Shown piece after piece: positions 55,657 to 64,000 of a stretch of DNA of 64,000 bases; the first letter of the stretch is position 1; every line of letters starts with the position of its first letter. The translations under genes were made by a program, and so were the position numbers. The DNA is from Adiantum capillus-veneris (lineage: Eukaryota; Streptophyta; Polypodiopsida; Polypodiales; Pteridaceae), in assembly GCA_014529385.2 (NCBI GenBank), contig CM043955.1, forward strand, positions 149,249,640 through 149,313,639. The letters run 5' to 3'. The notes beneath the pieces were generated by a model, which was not told the DNA's origin, did not search any database, and saw nothing but the letters and a program-made list of their open reading frames with translations.

Positions 55657-58600
55657 CACCTTGTGGCCTTGGGGCTGTAGGGTGTCAACGTAGAGCATAG
55701 AGGGGTTTAAGGTAGCATAGAACACACCTGGGCCCTGGGCCATAGGGTGTCAATGTACAGCATTTATGTTTATTTTGATTATTGGCATGGAGGATGACAG
55801 CTTGTTAGCGTAACGCAATAGGAGACAAACCTAGAGCAATGGTGGTTTCTTATTAGCATAGAGGAAAACCACCTTAAGATGTCAAGATAGAGCATCGAGA
55901 GTTTCCCTAGTATACAACAAACCCTATGGCCATAAAGAGAGCACCCTATGGCCCTGGGGCCATAGGTTGCCAAAAAACCCTCATAGTGCCAATATAGAGC
56001 ATGGAGAGGCTCTTACTAAAATAGAGGGGACCCTATGGCCTTCAAGCCACATAGTGCCAATATAGAGCAAATAGTGTTTTTTACTGGCATAAAGAGCACC
56101 CTATGGCCCTAGGGCCATTGGTTGTCAAAAATCCATCGTGAAGGGTTTCTTCAAATTGAAAACATAGAGGGCACCTTGTGGCCCTTGGATATCATTATAG
56201 AGCATAGAGAGGTTCTTACTAACATAGAGGGGACCATATGGCCTTCAGGCCTTAGGGTGCCAATGTAGACCAAATAGTGCTTTATACCACCATAGAGAGC
56301 ACTCTATGGCCCTAGGGCCATATCTTTCCAAAACAATGAGGGCACCTTGTGTCCTTGGGGCCATATGATGTCAATATAGAGCATAGATCATAGAGCATAG
56401 AGCATAGAGCATAGAGAGCTTCTTACTAGCATAGAGGGAACACTATGGCCTTCAGGCCACAAGGTGTCAATATAGAGAAAACAGAGGTTCTTACTAGCAT
56501 AGAGGGGACCCTATGGTCCCAAGGCCACAAGGTCTCCTCAATAGAGAGAAAATAGTTTTTTTTACTAGCATAGAGAGCACCCTATGGCCCTGGGTCCATA
56601 GGTTGCCAAAAAACCATGAGTGAAGGGTTTCTTCAAAACATAGAGGGCACCTTGTGGCCTTGGGGTCATAGGATGTGTAGAGCATGGAGAGGTTCTTACT
56701 AGCATACAGGGACCCTATGGCCTTGAGTTCATAGGGTTCCAATATAGAGCATAGATCGGTTCTTACTAGCATAGAGCGGACCCTATGGATTTCATGACAA
56801 AGGGTGCCAATATAGAGCATGGAGAGGCTCTTACTAGAATATAGGGGAGCATATGGCCTTCAAGTCATATGGTGTCAGTATAGAGAAAATAGTTTTTTTT
56901 TACTGGCATATAGAGAACCCTATGGCCCTATGGCCATTGGTTGTCAAAAATCCATCATGAAGGGTTTCTTCAAATTGAAAACATAGAGGGCATCTTGTGG
57001 CCCTTGGGGCCATAGGATGTCATTATAGAGCATAGAGAGGTTCTTACTAACATAGAGGGGACCCTATGGCCTTCACACCATAGGGTGCCAATATAGACCA
57101 AATAGTGTTTTATACCACCATAGAGAGCAATCTATGGCCTGACGGCCATAGGTTGCCAAAAAAATGCGGGTTTTTTTGAAACAACGAGGGCACCTTGTGG
57201 CTTGGGGCCATAGGATGTCAATATAGAGGATAGAGCATAAATCACATAGAGTTTCTTACTAGCATAGAGAGAACCCTATGGCCTTCAGGCCACAAGGTGC
57301 CAATATAGAGTAAACAGAGGTCTAACTAGCATAGAGGGGACCCTATGGCCCCTAGGCCACAAGGTCTCCTCAATATAGAGCAAATAGTGTTTTTAATTGG
57401 CATAGAGAGCACCCTATGGCCCTGGGTCCATAGGTTGCCAAAAAACCCTCATGAAGGGTTTCTTCAAAACATAGAGGGCACCTTGTGGCCGTGGGGTCAT
57501 AGGATGTGTAGAGCATAGAGAGGCTCTTACTAGCATACAAGGGATCCTATGGCCTAAAGGCCATAGGGTGCCAATATAGAGCATCGATCGGTTCTTACTA
57601 GCATAGAGCGGACCCTATGGTCTTCACACCAAAGGGTGTCAATATAGAGCAAAGATAGGCTCTTACTAGAATAGAGGGGATCCTATGGCCTTCAAGTCAC
57701 ATGGTGCCAATATAGATCAAGTAGTGTTTTTTACTGGTATACAGAGCACCCTATGGCCCTAGGGCCATTAGTTGTCAAAAATAAATCCTAAAGGGTTTCT
57801 TCAAATTGAAAACATAGAGGGAACCTTGCGGAACATAGAGGGGGCCCTATGGCCTTCAGGCCTTAGGGTGCCAATACTCTATGGCCCTGGGGCCACACGT
57901 TGCCAAAAAAATGAGGGTTTTTTGGAAACAATGAGGGCACCTTGTGGCCTTGGGGCCATAGGATGTCAATATACAGCATAGAGCATAGAGAGCTTCTTAC
58001 TAGATAGAGGGAATCCTATGGCCTTCAGACCACAGGGTGCCAATATAGAGTAAATAGAGGTTATTATTAGCATAGAGGGGACCTTATGGCCTACATCCCA
58101 CAAGGTTTCCTCAATATAGATCAAATAGTATTTTTCACTGGCATACAAAGCAACCTTGGGGCCCTTGTGGCCAACCCTATGGCCTTGAGGCCTTAGGGTG
58201 CCAATATAGAGCAGATAGTGCTTTATACCGGCATAGAGAGCACTCTATGGCCCTGGGGCTATAGATTATCAAAAAAATGAGGGTTTTTTGGAAACCATGA
58301 GGGCACCTTGTGTCCTTGGGGCCATAGAAAGTCAATATAGAGCATAGAGCACAGAGAGTTTCTTACTAGCATACAGGTAACCCTATGGGCTTCAGGCCAT
58401 AGGGTGCCAGTATAGAGTAAACAGAGGTTCTTACTAGCATAGAGGGGACCCTATGGCCTTCATCCCACAAGGTCTCCTCAATATAGAGCAAATAGTGCTT
58501 TTTACTAGCATACAGAGCATCCTATGGCCCTGGGGCCATAGGTTTCCAAAAAACCCTTATGAGGGGTTTCTTCAAAAAATAGAGGCCACATTGTGTTCTG

Positions 58601-60790
58601 GGGCCATAGGATGCCAATGTAGAGCATAGAGAGGTTCTTACTAGCATGCATGGGACCCTATGGCCTTCAGCACACATGATGCCATATTGTTTTTGTTGGC
58701 ATATAGAGCACCCTATGGCCCTAGGGCCATTTGTTGTCAAAAATCCATCATGAAGGGTTTTTTATTGGCATATAGAGCACCCTATGGCCCTAGGGCCATT
58801 GGTTGTCAAAAATCCATCATGAAGGGTTTCTTCAAATTGAAAACATAAAGGCAACCTTGTGGAACATAGAGGGGGCCCTATGGCCTTTAGGCCTTAGGGT
58901 GCCAATATAGAGCAAATATAAATTTACACTGGTATAGAGAGTACTCTATGGACCTGGGGCCATAGGTTGCCAGAACAATGAGGGTTTTTTGGAAACAATG
59001 AGGGCACCTTGTGGCCTTGGGGCCATAGGATGTCAATATAGAGTAGAGAGCATAGATCGTAGAGCATAGAGAGCTTCTTACTAGATAGAGGGAACCCTAT
59101 GGCCTTCAGGCCACAGGGTGCCAATATAGAGTAAATAGAGATTCTTACTAGCATAGAGGGGACCCTATGGCCTTCATCCCACAAGGTCTCCTCAATATAG
59201 ATAAAATAGTATTTTTCACTGGCATACAGATCACCCTTGGGGCCCTAGGGCCAACCCTATGGACTTCAGGCCTTAGGGTGCCAGTATAGAGAAAATAGTG
59301 CTTTATACCAGCATAAAGAGCACTCTATGGCCTTGGGGCCATAGGTTGTCAAAACAATAAGGGTTTTTTGGGAACAATGAGGGCACCTTGTGGCCTTGGG
59401 GCCATACAAAGTCAATATAGAGCATAGAGTATAGAGCACACAGAATTTCTTACTAGCATAGAGGGAACCCTATGGCCTTCAGGACACACGGTGCCAATAT
59501 AGAGTAAATAGAGGTTCTTGCTAGCATAGAGGGGATCCTATGGCCTTCAATCCACAAGGTTTCCTCAATATAGAGCAACTAGTGTTTTTTACTGACATAT
59601 AGATCACCTTAAAGGCCCTAGGGCTATAGGTTGCCAGAAAACCCTCATGAAGGGTTTCTTCAAAACATGGAGGCCACCTTGTGGCCTGGGGGCCATAGGA
59701 TGCCAATGTAGAGCATAGAGAGGTTCTTACTAGCATGCAAGGGATGCTATGGCCTTCAGGCCACATGATGCCATATGGTTTTTTATTGACATATAGAGCA
59801 CCCTATGGCCCTAGGGCCATTGGTTGTCAAAAATCCGTCATGAAGGGTTTTTTACTGACACATAGAGCACCCTATGGCCCTAGGCCATTGGTTGTCAAAA
59901 CTCCATCATGAAGGGTTTCTTCAAATTGAAAACATAGAGGAAACCTTGTGAAACATGGAGGAGGGCCTATGGCCTTCAGGCCTTAGGGTGCCAATATATA
60001 GCAAATATTGCTTTACATTGGCATAGAGTACTAGTACTCTATGGCCCTAGGGCCATAGGTTTCCAAAACAATGAGGGTTTTTTGGAAACAATGAGGTCAC
60101 CTTGTGGCCTTTCAGCCATAGGATGTCAATATAGATCATAGAAATAGATCTTAGAGCATAGAGAGCTTCTTACTAGATAGAGGGAACCCTATGGCCTTTA
60201 GGCCATAGGGTGCCAATATAGAGTAAACAGAGATTCTTACTAGCGTAGAGGGGACCCTATGGCCTTCAGCCCACAATGTCTCCTCAATATAGAGAAAATA
60301 GTATTTTTCACTGGCATATAGAGCACCCTTGGGGCCCTTGGGGCCAACCATATGGCCTTCAGGCCTTAGGGTGCCAATATAGAGCAAATAGTGCTTTATA
60401 CCAGCATAGAGAGTACTCTATCTCCCTGGGACCATAGGTTGTCAAAACAATAAGGGTTTTTTGGAAACAGTGAGGGCACCTTGTGTCGTTGGGGCCATAG
60501 GAATTCAATATAGAGCATAGAGCATAGAGCATAGAGCATAGAGCATAGAGCATAGAGTACAGAGAGTTTCTTACTAGCATAGAGGGAACCCTATGGCCTT
60601 CAAGCCATAGGGTGCCAATATAGAGTAAATAGAGGTTCTTGATAGCATAGAGGGGACCCGTGGCCTTCAGTCCACAAGGTCTCCTCAATATAGAGAAAAT
60701 AGTGCTTTTTACTGGCATTTAGAGCACCCTATGGCCCTGGGGCCATAGGTTGCTAGAGAACCCTCATGAAGGGTTTCTTCAAAACATAGA
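55650..60790. repeat. Minisatellite B with higher-order units
   Basis: Built on the dyad ACCCTATGGCC-TTCA-GGCCATAGGGT and its variants, with spacers such as GCCAATATAGAGCAAATAGT and GAAGGGTTTCTTCAAA. The segment at 58741-58890 recurs at 59831-59980 (period about 1,090 bp), and part of it near 57780. In the left half, similar blocks recur at about 820 bp. The ORFs here are read-throughs of the repeat, not genes. Confidence 0.92.
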
Positions 60791-60796
60791 GGTAAA

Positions 60797-62421
60797 TTGA
60801 GCATCACAAAGAAGAATAAGAAGCAAAAGAATAAAGACACAGGTAAAGCAAATCAATCTAGGACTCTCAAGGAGAGTCAGACTCCCTCACTTGGAGACAA
60901 TGGTAGAAATGTGGCCGAAGAAAGTCTTTCAATTATACTGTTACAGACTCAAGAAGCAGGATATTCTAGTGGACTTGCAACCCTAACAGTTGAAACCCCC
61001 TCAGTGGCAGTGGTTGTGGACTCAGTATCCTTAGCTGTGTTGGACTCTATTATACAACCCAAAGAAAAAGATCTTGATAAAGAAGTTGCCAAAACTTCTA
61101 AGAGTGGGCTAGATGGATACGTTGGAACTGTACACTATTTTTAATTTGGTGTACAATTTACCCAATTGATCCCAGTTGAGCAATGCAACCTTACACCAGA
61201 TGGCTATAAATGTAGACCATTGTCAGATGTCTATGTGAAATATCTCTTGAAGAAATTTGCAGGGCACTCTAGGCCAGTCTCCAGTGCAACAGACCTGATG
61301 CCGTATAACCCAATTACAAAAATGCCTTTACAAAATTATGAATTGCATGGAGACAAGCTATCAACATACCACTACTGGATTCTAGCTGGTCAACATTCCA
61401 TCATAGCGGCTAGATCTTTTTTGCATAACAACAGCACTAAGCATGCTTTGAGAAAAGAGTTCTACAAGTTTAGAACTGCAAGGATAGTGGTAGACGCTCC
61501 CAAAGAGGTTGATGTGCGAATTTCCAAAATGGAGAACATGGAGAGAATAACAACAATGAAACACCAGCCTTATGTGGAGGTCTTGAAGCATGGCCGTAGT
61601 CAATGGCTTGCATATTCTAAACCAACAAAACCTAAGGCAGGAGTTCCTATCGATCATCCGAGCCGAGCACCTTGGGATGTAAGTTTCACTTCCCTATGCT
61701 TGCTTTTGTAACAAATATATTTTGAAATAAAGTTAATTTTCTTTTCTTTATTTTGAAGGCCTTTGTAAATGTGGTGAACATCATGTTCAACCATAAATCA
61801 TTTGCCAACAAAGAAGCACTCATGGTCATGTACAATGATGAAATCTATGATGAGTGGATAAACATCTTGGAGAAGCATCAGACATCAACTTCTCATGGGA
61901 AAAAACCAATCATAACAACCTTTAGATGCCTAAATGGTTTAGAAGATAATGATGTCAAGCTACTACAACAGGAGCTAACAAAAGAGAAGATTTGCTTAGT
62001 GAAGCAACCACATCAAGCGGGCAAGCTCGACCTCACTGCACATGCAACGAACTTAAAGCAGACCAGGATTTATGAGCCTCAAATGTTGATGGAATTTAAA
62101 GAGATATATCCATCATCAATAGCAGTTACTTCATGGGATGAATGTATGCCTCATTATAACATTACAGATGCGATTTACAAATCTCTCTTCATGAGCTGTA
62201 CGCAATGGATAAATCTCCTGCTACAAAAAGGAAAGGAGAAAGAGCCAATTCCTGAGATCACTAGGGGATATGTGCAGTGGATCATTGCACAAAATAATGG
62301 CACTAAAGTTTGCAATTCAGTTTACCATGGAAAATCAAGTGTGTTGGAAAGAATTTGGAAGGCATTGAGTTTCTCTGCAGCGAGAATAGCTGTACAATTC
62401 GTGTTGGTGTTTGCATTATAG
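60797..62421 (+). pseudogene. Spliced gene of unknown function with a GQHS motif
   Basis: A Lys-rich lead (KKNKKQKNKD) is followed by an in-frame TAA at 61142-61144. Then comes a globular region with RPLSDVYVKYLLKKFAGHSR and YHYWILAGQHSIIAARSFL. The ILAGQHS stretch recalls the GQHR/GERR-type motif of ParB/sulfiredoxin-like folds (inference, weak). Exon 1 ends at 61678 (GGGAT|GTAAGT), and an 80-bp intron is closed by TTTTGAAG at 61758. Exon 2 continues in phase as FVNVVNIMFNHKSF and runs to a stop at 62421. No ATG opens the frame at 60797, so the start is upstream or lost. It begins within 10 bp of minisatellite B. Confidence 0.55.
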
Positions 62422-63133
62422 ATACAACACACAAAATCTTACATCTAGTGGTTGGAGTGCTACCCAATTTGGTAAACTAATTGATGGAGTATGTGGGGTA
62501 GCACATCAACCATCGGAATTTTTAACTGCCGGCTTAGTCAAGTATCAACATGCTGCTTCCCTAGAGAAGGCAATTTTTGAAAAAGCTAAATGGTATGAAA
62601 TGCATGTTCTACCTTTGAGCTCCTTAATGGGATTAGAGACCATCCAAACATGTGCTCTTTGCGAAGTAATTTTTGGGGTTTGGGCATTCTTCAGTCAAGG
62701 AGAGCAGTAGACCAACTACTCTAGTGTTAAAGAGTCACTGTTGGAGCCAATGCATACTCTCTACAACAACGACGACGAGTATATTGATGTTGTGACCACA
62801 GCCAAAGTCTTTTTTGTGCATCGTGCAAACAAATGCATTTGTGTCAAAGAAGATGATCAAGTAATAGACATCGGCTCATTAGGCTATGGGACTAAAGAGG
62901 CACTACAACAACAAAGAAAGGTGATATCAGTTGCATGTACTAGTGATCAAATGCCGCAATTGGAATCTCTTTGCCATTCCGTAGTGGAAGAAGACCTTGA
63001 TCTTAGAAGGTGGGCAGGTGTGGATACCGCAGAGAAAGTAAATGATGCCAAGGATTTAGAGAAAGAAGAAATTGAAGAACCATTTGATACAAGTGTTGAG
63101 GCCATTCTAGAAATTCTACAGGAAACAGGTTAA
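62411..63133 (+). pseudogene. C-terminal pieces of the GQHS gene
   Basis: After the stop at 62421, two further open pieces follow: 62411-62710 (SGWSATQFGKLIDGVCGVAH, then LVKYQHAASLEKAIFEKAKW) and 62741-63133 (VVTTAKVFFVHRANKCICVK, ending in an acidic tail). They lie on the same strand and have coding-like composition, so they probably belong to the same gene through frameshifts or a further intron. The family is not recognised. 63134-63429 beyond it is AT-rich and non-coding. Confidence 0.4.
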
Positions 63134-63429
63134 GCTAGCCACCCATGATATTACATTAATCATATTTAGATTATTATTGTTGTCATTTTATTTAATATTT
63201 CCCATCTCAAAGCCGCCCATGATGTTAAAAGCATTGATGTTTTGGTTTGTTATTTTTCTCAATTTATTTCCTTTGAAAAAATGTGAACTTGTGAGTTTGA
63301 GTTTTTTCACAATAAATGAATTAGGGTTAAGTGTATGATATTATATGGACATGTTGTGGCAAATATAATTCTACATATATATATATATGGTCATAAGATA
63401 TATTATGTAATACTTTAAAGCTAAGTGGT

Positions 63430-64000
63430 CATATGAGGTTTGGGAAGAACACCCTATGACTTGAGAATCATGGAGTTCTTTGTAGACATGGCACCCTATG
63501 GCCTAGGGCCATAGAATCCCCCAAAAGCAAATGGGATACCCTACAACCTTACGGATGTAGGGTGATTACATTGAGTCTCTAAAAGGGCACATAAGCATTT
63601 GGGTTACTCTATAGCCTTAGGTCAATAGGCTGTCAACATAGAATCCACCAAAAGCATTTGGTCTACCCTACAATCTTACGGATATAGGGTGATTACATAG
63701 AGTCTTTAAAAGGGCACATAAGCATTTGGGCTACTCTATAGCCTTAAGGCCATAGGGTTTCAACATAGCATCCCCCAAAAGCATTTGGGCTACCCTACAA
63801 TCTTATGGATATAGGGTGATTACATAAAGTCTCTAAAAGGGCACATAAGCATTTAGGCTATTCTAGAAGGAAACATAAGTTATCCAAGAGCATTTGGGAT
63901 AACCTAAGGGCTTAGGGACAGGTACAAACATAGAGCATAGAGGATCGATTACTATCGTAGAGTGTATCTTGTGGACCTAGGTCCATAGGGTGCAAACATA
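63430..64000. repeat. Minisatellite C, dyad repeats at the window edge
   Basis: GGCACCCTATGGCCTAGGGC, followed by CATAG, opens the array. It then has units of about 120-130 bp with CCCTACAATCTTACGGATAT followed by AGGGTGATTACAT, and AGGGCACATAAGCATTTGGG. The unit differs from minisatellites A and B but shares the CCTATGGCC/GGCCATAGG core. It continues past the window. Confidence 0.85.

Noticed and set aside
55416-60718. Minus-strand ORFs in minisatellite B
   Set aside because: Same reasoning: translated dyad repeats without conserved frame across units.

Overview
This window reads as TE-dense nuclear DNA of a land plant. Ty3/gypsy and copia-like LTR elements, a CACTA transposon with plant-type transposase domains, short introns of about 80 bp with GT-AG ends, and long (GA)n, (GT)n and (TA)n tracts all point there. 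The transposase-like genes of the DUF7869 type and the absence of any angiosperm-like host gene make a fern, lycophyte or bryophyte more likely than a flowering plant, but this is an inference. I see no rRNA, tRNA, CRISPR array or certain host gene.

Layout. 1-5440: minus-strand, decayed gypsy copy (gag, leader, PBS, LTR) cut by the window edge. 5444-8640: minus-strand gag-like ORF and copia-like LTR/PBS remnants. 9118-28271: a complete 19.15 kb gypsy-type element with two LTRs (about 1.5 % diverged by eye), a perfect 5-bp target duplication (CAACT), PBS, PPT, one long frame encoding gag, protease, RT, RNase H, integrase and a second protease-like domain, and a separate 3' ORF (ORF3). 28277-36470: non-coding DNA, one spliced minus-strand gene of unknown family, then microsatellite-rich AT-rich repeats. 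36478-43836: CACTA element with transposase and a second spliced gene, both minus strand. 46870-52071: two decayed DUF7869-type transposase-like genes. 52140-60790 and 63430-64000: minisatellites built on the dyad CCTATGGCC/GGCCATAGG. 60797-63133: a spliced gene of unknown function lying between those arrays.

The most unusual object is the full-length gypsy element. Its gag and its ORF3 are each preceded by an array of a 24-bp palindrome (AGACATCATACG followed by its reverse complement). Spacing is nearly identical in both arrays (about 284, 130 and 283 bp), and so is the distance from the last palindrome to the ATG (191 and 190 bp). The related minus-strand element carries the same array with a paired change in both arms (CATACG to CCTACG), so the dyad is conserved rather than the sequence. 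Half-sites sit in the LTRs too. The element also has an exact 126-residue duplication of the integrase zinc-binding module, a second retropepsin-like domain after integrase, and an internal copy of the PPT between pol and ORF3.

Most reading frames in the window are broken by in-frame stops much more often than by frameshifts, as expected of methylated, decaying transposons.
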